A stretch of DNA of 64,000 bases. It comes from Erwinia tracheiphila (GTDB lineage: Bacteria > Pseudomonadota > Gammaproteobacteria > Enterobacterales > Enterobacteriaceae). The position numbers and the translations under genes are program-made. Of this stretch, positions 1 through 8,277 are shown piece after piece. The notes beneath the pieces were generated by a model that saw only the letters and a program-made list of their open reading frames with translations, did no database searches and was not told the origin of the DNA. Within the stretch, counting starts at the first letter, position 1. Every line of letters starts with the position of its first letter. The DNA lies in assembly GCF_021365465.1 (NCBI RefSeq), contig NZ_CP089932.1, positions 3,906,001-3,970,000 on the forward strand, given 5' to 3'.

Positions 1-17
1 GATTTTTCCATTTCCTG

Positions 18-1262
18 TCACAGTTCACTGTCCTTCTCTAATTCAAAGTAGCTGTAACCGGCATGCCAGGGAATTTGCGGCGGAGCAACCGGCATGGCGC
101 GAAGGACCATGCCCGGCAATTGCAGCTGAACCAGGTCGCGGATTTTGGTCACTGGTGCCACTTTCATCTGCGCCGGGAAGTGGGTTTGCAACGCCTCGCC
201 AGGTACGTTGGCGCGTACCGCCAGCACAAAACCAAACTCGCGCACCATTGACGATTCCGGCACGGTAGCCACATTGAGGCCGTGGGAGCGTTCGGTCAGC
301 GGCAGCTGAATTGCATTCTCTTCCAGCACCTGCGACAGCCCCTGACGCAGCATCAGCATCAGTTTGCCAAAGCACCACGCCAGCTCGTCATGGTCGTATA
401 CCGGCAGGTTGGCATCCGGAAAACGCTGTGGCGTGTGGGTGGTCAGTTCGCTGGCAAACACCAGCCAGGTTGAAAACAATTGTTCAGGGTGCAGCAGCGG
501 CACGTTTTTAAGGTGGCTGACATGCCCAACATGGTGGTTAATCAGCGCCAGAAGCATAAAGTCAGTCATGTCGGCGGTATTGAAGCGGCCGGGCTGTTGC
601 AAGCGCTGACCAATTTGCTGGCTGCGCTGTTCCAGCAGGCCCAGCATGTCGTTCAGGTAGTCGTACAGCCGGGGATGGGCAATGGCGTTAAGCATCGGTG
701 GGATATAGCTGGTATCAAGGCGAACCTGATTATCGCTGCGCTTTTCCATCACCTTCACTACCGCCATCGCGGTCCACTCGGCGGAAAGCTCGCTTTCCAG
801 CATCAGACGCAGGCGCAGCTTGCCGAACTGAAGTGCGGCGCTGCCGACGGAAAGTGCGTTGAAATCGTCCACTTCCTGTTCATAAGTGACATAGCGCGCC
901 AGTGAGTCAGCGGCTTCGCTAAAAATCACCTCTTCTCGTCCATTACGGCGGGCGGGCAGCGCCAGTAGTACTTTTTCGTTAACCTGATTATCCGGGATGG
1001 TCAGCGACGACGGGCCGTTGCGGGCGTCGCGAAATGAGAAAAAGGTGCCATCGGGCAGCAGACCACTGCCCGAGCTGAGGGCAATTTTTCCCTGGCGAAG
1101 CATCGTTTCGTCAATTTCGTAATCGAGGAAACCCCAAAGCCACGGGCGCAGGGCCATTCCCCAATTGCGCAACTGGCTCTGCTGGTAACTTTCTGACTGC
1201 TGGAAATGGTGTGGGCGCAGAAACATGCCCTCGGTCCAGACCACTTTGTCTACTTGATTCAT
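18..1262 (-). CDS. tssK: Type VI secretion baseplate protein TssK
   Basis: TssK is the cytoplasmic baseplate component that links the phage-like T6SS tail to the TssJLM membrane complex. The 414-residue product opens with the family signature around VVWTEGMFLRPHHFQQ (residues 8-23) and has the usual length and TssK-type ending. The reading frame ends 17 bases from the window edge and is complete. Its ATG overlaps the end of tssJ by four bases, so the two are co-translated. The rest of the T6SS cluster (tssL, tssM and others) would be expected beyond the left edge. Identification rests on the conserved N-terminus and the tssJ neighbour. Confidence 0.93.
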   Translation of the reverse strand: MNQVDKVVWTEGMFLRPHHFQQSESYQQSQLRNWGMALRPWLWGFLDYEIDETMLRQGKIALSSGSGLLPDGTFFSFRDARNGPSSLTIPDNQVNEKVLLALPARRNGREEVIFSEAADSLARYVTYEQEVDDFNALSVGSAALQFGKLRLRLMLESELSAEWTAMAVVKVMEKRSDNQVRLDTSYIPPMLNAIAHPRLYDYLNDMLGLLEQRSQQIGQRLQQPGRFNTADMTDFMLLALINHHVGHVSHLKNVPLLHPEQLFSTWLVFASELTTHTPQRFPDANLPVYDHDELAWCFGKLMLMLRQGLSQVLEENAIQLPLTERSHGLNVATVPESSMVREFGFVLAVRANVPGEALQTHFPAQMKVAPVTKIRDLVQLQLPGMVLRAMPVAPPQIPWHAGYSYFELEKDSEL

Positions 1263-1795
1263 AAATGGCTTCCGTTTTCAGGCTGGAATCGTTCGCTGAC
1301 GGCACGCAACCCGCTGATATCAGCAATAATGTCGGCTTTCAGTTCTTCTGATGAGTTTTGCCAGATTTGATAAAAATGGCCTTCTTCAGGGACGGGCAGC
1401 GGCAGGGAAAGCCGCCACTTTTTGCTGTCAAGGGACTGGTATTCGGCCAGAATCCCGATGTAGCGCACGTCGGGCGTGGTTTGACCTTTCAGGGTTTTAT
1501 TCAGTTGCCCCGGCATCAGGAAGAACTGATCGCTGTTCAGTAGGTTGCCACCTAACAATCCGGCTGCATTGTTCTGCAGTGAATAGAAATCAGCAGACAT
1601 GAAATCGGCATCCGATTTGAGCAGTAACACTCGCACTTTGAGCGGCGCGGCATCGTTAACCTGCGGATGAGCCCGAAAAACCAGGCTGTAGTGCGTAGGG
1701 ACGCTGTGAGAGGAAGAACTGCAACCTGACAGCAGAGCAAATACCATCAGGAAAAGCGCCTGAATAGTCAGGCGCACGAAGCGATGTCTGTTCAT
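1259..1795 (-). CDS. tssJ: Type VI secretion outer-membrane lipoprotein TssJ
   Basis: TssJ is the outer-membrane lipoprotein that anchors the TssL-TssM complex in the periplasm. The 178-residue product has a lipoprotein signal peptide ending in a lipobox (LLSGC, cysteine near residue 25). After it come the TssJ-type beta-sandwich segments, including the stretch PLKVRVLLLKSDADF and the conserved pattern GQLNKTL. It lies directly upstream of tssK with overlapping stop and start, a standard T6SS arrangement. Confidence is high because of the lipobox, the length and the tssK coupling. Confidence 0.88.
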   Translation of the reverse strand: MNRHRFVRLTIQALFLMVFALLSGCSSSSHSVPTHYSLVFRAHPQVNDAAPLKVRVLLLKSDADFMSADFYSLQNNAAGLLGGNLLNSDQFFLMPGQLNKTLKGQTTPDVRYIGILAEYQSLDSKKWRLSLPLPVPEEGHFYQIWQNSSEELKADIIADISGLRAVSERFQPENGSHL

Positions 1796-1819
1796 ATTGA
1801 TGCAGCCATTAGCGCGTTA

Positions 1820-2320
1820 TCAGTTAATGATCCAGGTTCCGTTATTGCTGTTCTGACAGGCTTTGTTATCACCATCAACGGCAACACAGGTTTTTTTCGC
1901 GCTGCTGCGAACACGTTTACGGTGTGAGTCTGCTTTTATAGTTTTGTCGTAAAGATCGCTTTTCACCACCGCACGCATTGGCACATAGCCTAACAGCTGT
2001 TCCTGCCCCTGTTCTGCCAGCGCATACCAGTTGTTTTCAACCGTACCCAGCACGGTATAGGGTTTGCCGTTTTCCAGGTAGGAGACGACTTTACCGCCAA
2101 AGTCAGGACGGGTCATCACCGAGGCGTTGTACATCGCACGGTATTCTTCATTCACCGGAGTGAAAGAAGCAGGTGGCTGTATCGCGTGGCGATAGGTCAG
2201 CTTAACGCCGTCAACGGTGCTGGAAACGATGGTGTCATCGGTTACCGGTACTGGGGGTGCCTTACATCCGGCAACCGTTAAAACAAAAAGCAGGCTTAAC
2301 GCGATTCGAATTTTCACCAT
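1820..2320 (-). CDS. Putative lipoprotein with SH3-like region, T6SS-linked
   Basis: A 166-residue putative lipoprotein lies 24 bases upstream of tssJ on the same strand and is the first gene of this visible unit. A signal peptide ends in VAGC (cysteine near residue 19). The middle (GKPYTVLGTVENNWYALAEQ) resembles a bacterial SH3-type fold, and the last 40 residues are basic then cysteine-containing. Similar small SH3-like lipoproteins accompany some enterobacterial T6SS clusters, so an envelope role in that system is inferred. The start is uncertain: ATG codons at 2329 and 2320 and a GTG at 2317 are in frame, and an AGGA sits best for the GTG. Function is not established. Confidence 0.6.
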   Translation of the reverse strand: MVKIRIALSLLFVLTVAGCKAPPVPVTDDTIVSSTVDGVKLTYRHAIQPPASFTPVNEEYRAMYNASVMTRPDFGGKVVSYLENGKPYTVLGTVENNWYALAEQGQEQLLGYVPMRAVVKSDLYDKTIKADSHRKRVRSSAKKTCVAVDGDNKACQNSNNGTWIIN

Positions 2321-2329
2321 GATCCTCAT

Positions 2330-3241
2330 AAAGTTTTATCAATAAAAAAGACGCAAAACGGTCCGAAGAGTTGTAGTTAATAAAAGAGGGACAGGCTGAA
2401 CGACAGCGGGTCAGTCCGATGGTCCAGACAGAACTGAAAAGAGCCCAGCACACCAGAAAAGAATGGTTACACCAGCGACCGATAACATACGAGACGGTAG
2501 ATCATGGTCGAAGGAATGTTTTACGGCGCGATGAGATAAACCATTTATTACCGCAGTGAGAGTGCCTTTTGTAAATAAAATGCAGGCTAATAATTAAGTA
2601 ATGCGACCTGAAAACCCTGAAAATGTCATCAGGATCACATAACATGTTGCTTCTGCCCGCTCGCAACATGTTAAAAAATTTGAAAAAAATCCAAAAATGT
2701 GTCGCTTTTCAAAAAAGCGCTTAAAAATAATCAGTGCCTTGGTCTCAACGGAACTATGAAAAAATAACAATACAAAACAATAATTTATATTATATCACTT
2801 AACCATAGCTACCGCACGAGCCAGCACTGAGGCATCCACCTCATAACGCAGGTAACAGTTTAAAATGTAACTTTCGGCAAGTTTACAACACCATTCCAAT
2901 TATTCAACGATTCGTATCGCTGCCTTAATTGTTTAGTATCGTTTATGTAAAAAAATAAGGTAAATTCAACCTGAATGGTCTATTTAAAATAGGAATAGTC
3001 CTGGAATAGCGGTTGATTTTTGTTTTTTTTATTATAAAAAAGATGAAATTTATATTTCTTAATAAGAAAATATCATATGAGATGAGATTTACATGGACCG
3101 AAATGAGCAGAAAAATGCAGGCAATATTTTTTTTCGTGAATTTTAAGAAGAATATATCGTGATTAAGATATTTTTGGCGCAGTGGCCCACACAAAATGTA
3201 ACCACTGAAGTATTGACAGATAAAAATCTGAAAAGGCAAAC
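2330..3241. other. AT-rich intergenic region without a convincing gene
   Basis: About 900 bases separate the T6SS lipoprotein gene from yjjG. The DNA is strongly AT-rich, especially 2,680-3,200. It should hold the promoter region of the leftward T6SS unit. The only clear structure I see is the inverted repeat at 2641-2672. A 98-codon frame on the minus strand (2943-3239) is low-complexity and has no recognisable signal, so I do not call it a gene. Confidence 0.6.
2641..2672. repeat. Perfect 10-bp inverted repeat
   Basis: The arms AACATGTTGC (2641-2650) and GCAACATGTT (2663-2672) are exact reverse complements separated by 12 bases. No T-run follows in either direction, so it is a poor terminator. 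Each arm contains its own small palindrome (ACATGT). It may be an operator or a structured leader element about 320 bases upstream of the T6SS lipoprotein gene; function is unknown. Confidence 0.7.
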
Positions 3242-3922
3242 TTAAGAGATAAGAATATCTTGGAGCTGCGCCAACGTCTCAACCTGCCAGGTAGGATATA
3301 GCCCTTCAGGCGTAGCGCGTTGCGCAGCGTTTAACCAGCAGGTAGCCAGTCCGGCCCGGATACCACCAAGGATATCAGCGTCAGGGTTGTCACCCACCAT
3401 CAGGACGCGTGCACGAGGCGGATTGCCCATTTTTTGCAATGCGTGCTCAAAAATAGCCGGATGCGGTTTGGCATAACCAACCTGCTCAGAAATGACCAGC
3501 AGTTCAAAACAGCTTAACAGGCCGGCGCGCTGGAGTCGGGCCCGCTGTAGCACGGTGAATCCATTGGTAATAATCCCCATTTTCACCCTGCCTTTAAGAG
3601 CATTGAGCAATGCAACTGCCCCGACCAGCGGCGTGCATATCTCAGCCATTGCGGCCAGATACCCTGCATTCAGCTCATCAGGGGGCACCCTGAGTTTTTC
3701 AGCCCAGCTGACAAAGCGCTGTGACTGCAGCTGCTGTGCCGTAATCGCCCCATTCTGGTATTCCACCCACAGAGGTTTATTGACCAACTGGTATTCTTCA
3801 AAATCAGCAGCAGAAAATATCACGCCGTACCGGCTGAACATCTGCTTTAACCCGGCATGGGCGTCAAAGTGGAAAAGCGTGTCGTCAGCATCGAATAAAA
3901 TCCAGTCCCAGTCTTTTAACAT
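3242..3922 (-). CDS. yjjG: HAD-family nucleotidase YjjG
   Basis: YjjG is a cytosolic haloacid-dehalogenase phosphatase acting on nucleoside monophosphates, notably pyrimidine and non-canonical ones (house-cleaning). The 226-residue product shows the HAD motifs in order: FDADDTL near residue 10 with the nucleophile Asp, IITNG near 119, the Lys region around KPHP near 152, and GDNPDAD near 178. Length matches the E. coli protein. It is the last gene of the holD-rimI-yjjG run, all on the minus strand, as in E. coli. In E. coli prfC follows; here an AT-rich gap and T6SS genes follow instead. Confidence 0.92.
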   Translation of the reverse strand: MLKDWDWILFDADDTLFHFDAHAGLKQMFSRYGVIFSAADFEEYQLVNKPLWVEYQNGAITAQQLQSQRFVSWAEKLRVPPDELNAGYLAAMAEICTPLVGAVALLNALKGRVKMGIITNGFTVLQRARLQRAGLLSCFELLVISEQVGYAKPHPAIFEHALQKMGNPPRARVLMVGDNPDADILGGIRAGLATCWLNAAQRATPEGLYPTWQVETLAQLQDILIS

Positions 3923-3992
3923 TTACGGCATAACCTTTGTCGGTGAATAAACAGATTACTGGCGAACCCTGAACGTGCCTTTTGGCCATATC

Positions 3993-4433
3993 TCACAGCG
4001 TCAGCGCCATAATGATCGCATCTTCCTTTCCCGTGGCGGTGGGGTAATAATTGCAGCGGATGGAGACTTCGTTGAAATCCAGCTTCTCATAGAGCGCAAT
4101 CGCCGGATGATTCGAAGCCCGCACTTCCAGCCAGAGCGTCGGAATGCCCCGGCCGACAAGTTCGTTAATTAAGAATTGCAATAATGCTTCCCCCAGTCCG
4201 CGGCGCTGAAACGCCGGATCCACCGCCAGATTAAACAGCGTGGCCTCGTCCAGAACAACCTGAGTGATGGCAAAGGCAGCCATAGTGCCACTGACATCCA
4301 GCCGATAGTTGAGGTAGCGTTCACCCTGATTGCTGGACAGCGTTTTTTCACTCCAGGGGAAAGCATGACTTCGCTGTTCAATCACCAGTGCATCCGCGAG
4401 ATCAGCTGGCTTCAGTAAAGAAATGTGATTCAT
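3993..4433 (-). CDS. rimI: Ribosomal protein S18-alanine N-acetyltransferase RimI
   Basis: RimI transfers acetyl from acetyl-CoA to the N-terminal alanine of ribosomal protein S18. The 146-residue GNAT protein carries the acetyl-CoA loop QRRGLG followed by ALL, and the conserved SHAFPWSEKT and LWLEVRASN segments, closely matching E. coli RimI. I place the start at the ATG at 4433, which gives the family N-terminus MNHISLLKPADL; an upstream in-frame ATG would add 14 foreign residues. Its start lies inside the end of holD, an overlap of 32 bases that is conserved in enteric bacteria and points to translational coupling. Confidence 0.95.
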   Translation of the reverse strand: MNHISLLKPADLADALVIEQRSHAFPWSEKTLSSNQGERYLNYRLDVSGTMAAFAITQVVLDEATLFNLAVDPAFQRRGLGEALLQFLINELVGRGIPTLWLEVRASNHPAIALYEKLDFNEVSIRCNYYPTATGKEDAIIMALTL

Positions 4434-4815
4434 AATCGGAAATTTGTTGCCACAGTGTGCGCTTCGCACCGGCATTCTGAGAAAGTTCGGCCAGCTCCGG
4501 CGATATAATGTCAGGGACGCCAGTGGAGATCGGCGTGTTCAGCCCAAGACACCAGCAGATGCAGGGAGGGGGATCAGGCAACATGGCCTGCTGCTCAGGG
4601 GTGATTACCAGGGTTTCGTGCTCTGTAAGCATCATTGCCCGCAGCACATCCCTCATAAAGGGATCGTCCAGCGGTGGCGGTGTTTGGGCCACGATTATCA
4701 GGCGCGTTTTTTCCGTCACCGCGATGGATACCTCACCCTGTAACGCACGCGGGCGCCGCAGCGTATATTGCGTAATACCCATTTGTTGTAATAACCAGTC
4801 TCGTCTGGAAGACAT
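4402..4815 (-). CDS. holD: DNA polymerase III psi subunit
   Basis: HolD (psi) bridges the clamp-loader complex and chi, which contacts single-stranded DNA-binding protein, at the replication fork. The 137-residue product starts MSSRRDWLLQQMGITQY, the recognisable psi N-terminus, and has the usual length. It is the first gene of the holD-rimI-yjjG unit and is divergent from rsmC across about 140 bases, the same arrangement as in E. coli. Confidence 0.93.
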   Translation of the reverse strand: MSSRRDWLLQQMGITQYTLRRPRALQGEVSIAVTEKTRLIIVAQTPPPLDDPFMRDVLRAMMLTEHETLVITPEQQAMLPDPPPCICWCLGLNTPISTGVPDIISPELAELSQNAGAKRTLWQQISDYESHFFTEAS

Positions 4816-4954
4816 TTTATACCCGCATGGCCGCCCAATAGCCGGGCTATGCTAACAAACCTCCTCACGCGGTGCCAATAAAGCGCGCCGGCTGACGGCT
4901 ACAACCGATATTTATTCAGGTATAATCGCGGCTCTGATTTATAAGGAGCCCGCC

Positions 4955-5983
4955 ATGTCTGCATTTACCCCGGCCAGTGAAGTGATTCTGCGCCACCGTG
5001 ATGAATTTTCTCAACGCCACGTCCTTTTTGCTGGCGATTTGCAAGACGACCTGCCCGCTCAACTGGATACCGCGCTGAGTCGGGTGCATACCCAGCAATA
5101 TCATCACTGGCAGCGGCTGAATCGCACGCTGGGGGAAAATGCGCATTATGGCTTGCTGGCAGCGCCGGAAACCGTAGCGAACAGCGATACCCTGATCTAT
5201 TTTTGGCCCAAAAGTAAGTCTGAGGCACAGTTTCAGCTGGAGAATTTGCTGGCGTTGTTGCCCGCTGGCAGCGATCTGTTTGTGGTGGGAGAAAATCGCA
5301 GCGGCGTACGCAGCGCCGAACCCATACTGGCTGAATGGAGCACGCTGACCAAGATTGACAGCGCACGCCGCTGTGGTCTTTATCATGGTCAGCTTGATAA
5401 AAAACCTGCGTTTGATAAGCAAGCGTGGTGGACAGACTATGCCCTGGGAGATTTGACGGTGAAAACCCTGCCCGGCGTGTTCAGCCGTGACGGTCTGGAT
5501 GTTGGCAGTAATATGCTGCTTTCTACTTTTAAGCCTCATACTAAAGGAAAAGTGCTGGATATCGGCTGTGGGGCGGGCGTACTGTCAGCGATGCTGGCAC
5601 GCTTTTCTCCAAAGGTTCGCCTGACAATGACCGACGTCAGTGCCGCCGCGGTGGAAGCCAGTCAGGCAACCCTGGTAGAAAACGGGCTTGAGGGTAATGT
5701 CTTTGCCAGTAATGTTTATTCTGATGTGAACGGCCGTTTTGACCTGATTATGTCTAATCCACCGTTTCATGACGGCGTGCAGACCAGCCTGGATACCGCA
5801 CAGCAGTTGATCCGTGGAGCGGTAAAACATTTGGATATCGGCGGTGAACTGCGAATTGTTGCCAATGCCTTTCTGCCTTATCCACAGCTGCTGGATGAAA
5901 CCTTTGGCAGTCATGAGGTACTGATTCAAAACGGACGCTTTAAGGTTTATCGCGCGGTGTGGTCACGGGCGGCAAAACGTTAA
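4955..5983 (+). CDS. rsmC: 16S rRNA m2G1207 methyltransferase
   Basis: RsmC methylates N2 of guanine 1207 in 16S rRNA within the 30S subunit, using SAM. The 342-residue product has the two-domain layout of the family: an N-terminal degenerate methyltransferase-like half and a C-terminal catalytic half. The catalytic half carries the SAM motif [13 protein letters not shown] near residue 195 and the N2-guanine motif SNPPFHDG near 267. The ATG is preceded by TAAGGAG at good spacing, and a perfect TATAAT (4921-4926) sits upstream as a probable -10 element. The gene is divergent from holD, as in other enterics. Confidence 0.96.
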   Translation: MSAFTPASEVILRHRDEFSQRHVLFAGDLQDDLPAQLDTALSRVHTQQYHHWQRLNRTLGENAHYGLLAAPETVANSDTLIYFWPKSKSEAQFQLENLLALLPAGSDLFVVGENRSGVRSAEPILAEWSTLTKIDSARRCGLYHGQLDKKPAFDKQAWWTDYALGDLTVKTLPGVFSRDGLDVGSNMLLSTFKPHTKGKVLDIGCGAGVLSAMLARFSPKVRLTMTDVSAAAVEASQATLVENGLEGNVFASNVYSDVNGRFDLIMSNPPFHDGVQTSLDTAQQLIRGAVKHLDIGGELRIVANAFLPYPQLLDETFGSHEVLIQNGRFKVYRAVWSRAAKR

Positions 5984-6086
5984 GTGCCTGAACACGAGTT
6001 TGATAAGAATAATGCCGCTTTAGTATATATCTTATTTTGAATGCTCATATCGCCGGGTCGACATCCGCACCGGCGATAATGTCAAT

Positions 6087-6599
6087 TCAGCGAGCATTAA
6101 AAATATCGCGGGACAGTTGATTAAACTCATCTACGGTTGGAATCTCATCAGCCCTACCGGGGGAGGCCCGATCTTTTATTCGATACTCTTTAAAACCGAC
6201 TCCTTCCGCAATCAATTCAAGGTTACTGGCAGGATTCTCGGGTAGACGATTGCACGCCGAAGCGCACGAAATAGAATAAATAACTCTTATTTCCTGTTTT
6301 TTCATATAGTTATTATCAAGCACTATATGCCTATTTTTGCAATAGGGTTTCAGCTTTTCAGGTACTTCCTTAAATACATCCACACTCACCCAGGCAGCTG
6401 TCGGGGAAGAAATTTGCATTTCTTTAACGGTATATTCACCTCTTTTTGAAAAATGAATAAAAGAATTAGATATCTGATTTATCTTACTCAGTAAGTTTTT
6501 TAACAAAGGGAACCGAACGTTCTTTATTTCGCTACATGTTGGCTTATTTTCTGCCAGAGATGAAACAGGCTTTTGCCTGATATCCAGGGGGGATTTCAT
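6087..6599 (-). CDS. Hypothetical protein, AT-rich orphan
   Basis: This 170-residue reading frame lies between rsmC and the tRNA-Leu cluster. I do not recognise it. It has no evident signal peptide or membrane segment, is rich in Lys, Asn, Ser and Ile, and has four cysteines. Its DNA is clearly more AT-rich than the neighbouring core genes, as expected for acquired DNA or a lineage-specific gene. No hrp box precedes it and the ribosome-binding site is weak. The frame is long for such composition, so it is probably a real or recently active gene. Confidence 0.5.
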   Translation of the reverse strand: MKSPLDIRQKPVSSLAENKPTCSEIKNVRFPLLKNLLSKINQISNSFIHFSKRGEYTVKEMQISSPTAAWVSVDVFKEVPEKLKPYCKNRHIVLDNNYMKKQEIRVIYSISCASACNRLPENPASNLELIAEGVGFKEYRIKDRASPGRADEIPTVDEFNQLSRDIFNAR

Positions 6600-6817
6600 T
6601 GTTTATTTCCACTGATAAAAAGAGACAGCATAGTAAAATGGCGGTGTTTTATATATCAAAAAAAGATTTTATCACTCTCCGGCAAACAACACCGCCGGGA
6701 CACGAATATCATACCGCTGCGCTAATTCATATTTTTTCATTTTTTAGCAACGTGTTCTCTGTAACTGTACCAGCTGACTCATTTTACAGCTATTGCCGCA
6801 GCGGCGTTAAATAACTG
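6600..6817. other. Intergenic region upstream of the tRNA-Leu promoter
   Basis: About 220 AT-rich bases lie between the orphan gene and the tRNA promoter. An open frame (6599-6814) crosses it but has no family resemblance or ribosome-binding site, and I do not regard it as coding. Confidence 0.4.
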
Positions 6818-6845
6818 TTGACCTGCTGGGGAAAACCTCTAGAAT
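6818..6845 (+). promoter_or_regulatory. tRNA-Leu operon promoter
   Basis: TTGACC (6818-6823) and TAGAAT (6840-6845) are separated by 16 bases and are followed by a GC-rich discriminator (GCGCC), typical of stringently controlled stable-RNA promoters. The first tRNA starts 43 bases downstream. Confidence 0.75.
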
Positions 6846-6888
6846 GCGCCTCCGTGGTCGCAATACAATACGCTTGTATTGACGGTAA

Positions 6889-6975
6889 GCGAAGGTGGCG
6901 GAATTGGTAGACGCGCTAGCTTCAGGTGTTAGTGTCCTTACGGATGTGAGGGTTCAAGTCCCTCTCTTCGCACCA
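6889..6975 (+). tRNA. tRNA-Leu (anticodon CAG), copy 1
   Basis: An 87-base class II tRNA with an encoded CCA end, D-loop GGAATTGGTAGACGC, anticodon CAG and a long variable arm. It matches enteric leuPQV. It differs from copies 2 and 3 at one base of the variable arm (GGATGTG against GGACGTG). Confidence 0.97.
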
Positions 6976-7007
6976 AAAATCACAAAGTTCATATCGCAGA
7001 GCACTGC

Positions 7008-7094
7008 GCGAAGGTGGCGGAATTGGTAGACGCGCTAGCTTCAGGTGTTAGTGTCCTTACGGACGTGAGGGTTCAAGTCCCTCTCTTCGCACCA
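7008..7094 (+). tRNA. tRNA-Leu (anticodon CAG), copy 2
   Basis: An 87-base class II tRNA identical to copy 3, with encoded CCA. It is separated from copy 1 by a 32-base spacer that is repeated exactly before copy 3, so the array has a 119-base period. Confidence 0.97.
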
Positions 7095-7126
7095 AAAATC
7101 ACAAAGTTCATATCGCAGAGCACTGC

Positions 7127-7213
7127 GCGAAGGTGGCGGAATTGGTAGACGCGCTAGCTTCAGGTGTTAGTGTCCTTACGGACGTGAGGGTTCAAGTCCC
7201 TCTCTTCGCACCA
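7127..7213 (+). tRNA. tRNA-Leu (anticodon CAG), copy 3
   Basis: The third copy, identical to copy 2. All three probably form a single precursor transcribed from the promoter at 6818. This mirrors the E. coli leuVPQ cluster, which also lies next to rsmC. Confidence 0.97.
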
Positions 7214-7301
7214 TATTGATCGTAACATCCTGTTTCCTCCCTGCACTATTTTGTGTCTCAAATTTTCCTTACATCCCCGGCGCTTCTTTCGCCGAAAAAA
7301 G

Positions 7302-7577
7302 CTATAACTTGCTGAAATTCAATGAAATTACCACCACACTACTGATTAGCGCAAGGCAGGGCGGCAGTAACAGATAATGACGAGAACGCCGATGGCACAG
7401 CATGGCAAGCGTCGCGAGTAAAATCATCACCATCATCGTGCGCCACTGGTTAAAGGAGAGATCCAACAGCACAATCGGCGGCACCAGCGCACAGGGCAGT
7501 AGTACACCCCGGGCGCTACCTAATTGCTGAGTGAACTTTCCGCACATTTGCCAAAAGTTCGTTTTTGCTATCAACAT
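7302..7577 (-). CDS. DUF1435 family small membrane protein
   Basis: A 91-residue hydrophobic protein with two to three predicted membrane segments (around residues 24-36, 46-60 and 70-88) separated by a short basic loop (CHRRSRHY). It resembles the DUF1435 family, whose E. coli member also lies beside the leuVPQ tRNAs, so position supports the assignment. Function is unknown. A Fur-like site lies about 30 bases upstream of the start, suggesting possible iron control (inference). Confidence 0.65.
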   Translation of the reverse strand: MLIAKTNFWQMCGKFTQQLGSARGVLLPCALVPPIVLLDLSFNQWRTMMVMILLATLAMLCHRRSRHYLLLPPCLALISSVVVISLNFSKL

Positions 7578-7603
7578 GGTTTAATCCATACCTTTATTTA
7601 TAA

Positions 7604-7619
7604 ATGATAACGATTACTA
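7604..7619. promoter_or_regulatory. Candidate Fur-binding site
   Basis: ATGATAACGATTACTA matches the 7-1-7 Fur consensus (TGATAATnATTATCA) at most positions. It sits just upstream of the leftward DUF1435 gene. Predicted only. Confidence 0.4.
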
Positions 7620-7655
7620 ATAGTATATAAGAATATTTATCACGTAGCAGCAAAA

Positions 7656-7947
7656 AACCGTGGAATTGCCCGCAAGCTGGCAGAAAGGATCCGCCACTTA
7701 TAGTGCAGGACCTGGAAATCCCACACTGCTTTAACGACCGGGCCGCGACACACTTTACCATCAGTGCGGGTTTCGTTCCGATGAAAGCGACTTATTTCGA
7801 TGATGCACTGGCTAATGCTGACCGCGCGCTTTATCTTGCAAAAAACCGCGGCCGGAACACTATTCCGTCGTACTGCGATATTGAAAAATGGTCCCGCCCA
7901 ACCTGCCGATGCCGTTTAAATGAATTGAAAAAAGAACGCCACTTTAT
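7656..7947 (+). pseudogene. Diguanylate cyclase (GGDEF) C-terminal remnant
   Basis: Only the last part of a GGDEF domain is recognisable: ARKLAERIRHL in one frame, then FTISAGF and ADRALYLAKNRGRNTI in another. A frame change or stop near 7700 separates them. The segment closely resembles the end of the intact cyclase at 37066-38979. The catalytic GG(D/E)EF loop and everything upstream are missing, and IS1 is inserted at the 3' end. It cannot encode an active cyclase. Confidence 0.8.
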
Positions 7948-8000
7948 GGTCGTGACGCGGACTTGCTGATCACGTATGCTTTGCGCTTTGGATGTAACAT

Positions 8001-8277
8001 ATGGCTAAAGTTGATGTCGTCTGCCCTCAGTGCAATGAAACTCATGCTGTACGATGTAACGGACATTCAGCATCCGGTGCCCAACGTTACATCTGCAAGC
8101 ATTGTTCAAAGACCTTTCAGCTCAACTTTAGGCTACTCCGGTGCCAAACCAGACATACACCAGACCATTGTTAATATGGCCATGAATGGTTACAGATGTC
8201 GCGATACCGCACGGGTTCTCGGTATCAGCCTCAATACGGTTCTGCGGCACTTAAAAAAATTTCCCCAAAGCAGGTAG
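8001..8277 (+). pseudogene. insA: IS1 InsA, frameshifted
   Basis: InsA is the IS1 DNA-binding repressor and the N-terminal half of the InsAB' transposase. Compared with copy 2, an extra G after TTTAG (near 8132) shifts the frame in the middle of the gene. The N-terminal zinc-finger part and the C-terminal helix-turn-helix part (RDTARVLGISLNTVL) therefore lie in different frames. Confidence 0.85.

Noticed and set aside
2943..3239. 98-codon minus-strand frame next to yjjG
   Set aside because: Low-complexity, AT-driven Phe/Ile/Lys-rich sequence with no ribosome-binding site or family resemblance; probably chance.
6505..6533. GGAACC within the orphan gene as a possible hrp box
   Set aside because: After 15 bases the sequence is CGCTACA, not CCACNNA, it lies inside a gene, and no gene starts downstream on that strand.
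6889..7213. Regular repeats at 6.9-7.2 kb as a CRISPR-like array
   Set aside because: The repeats are complete tRNA-Leu genes and the spacers are identical, not unique.
7703..7969. 88-codon frame at 7.7 kb as a functional gene
   Set aside because: It is the tail of a GGDEF domain without the active site and ends in IS1 sequence; treated as a pseudogene.
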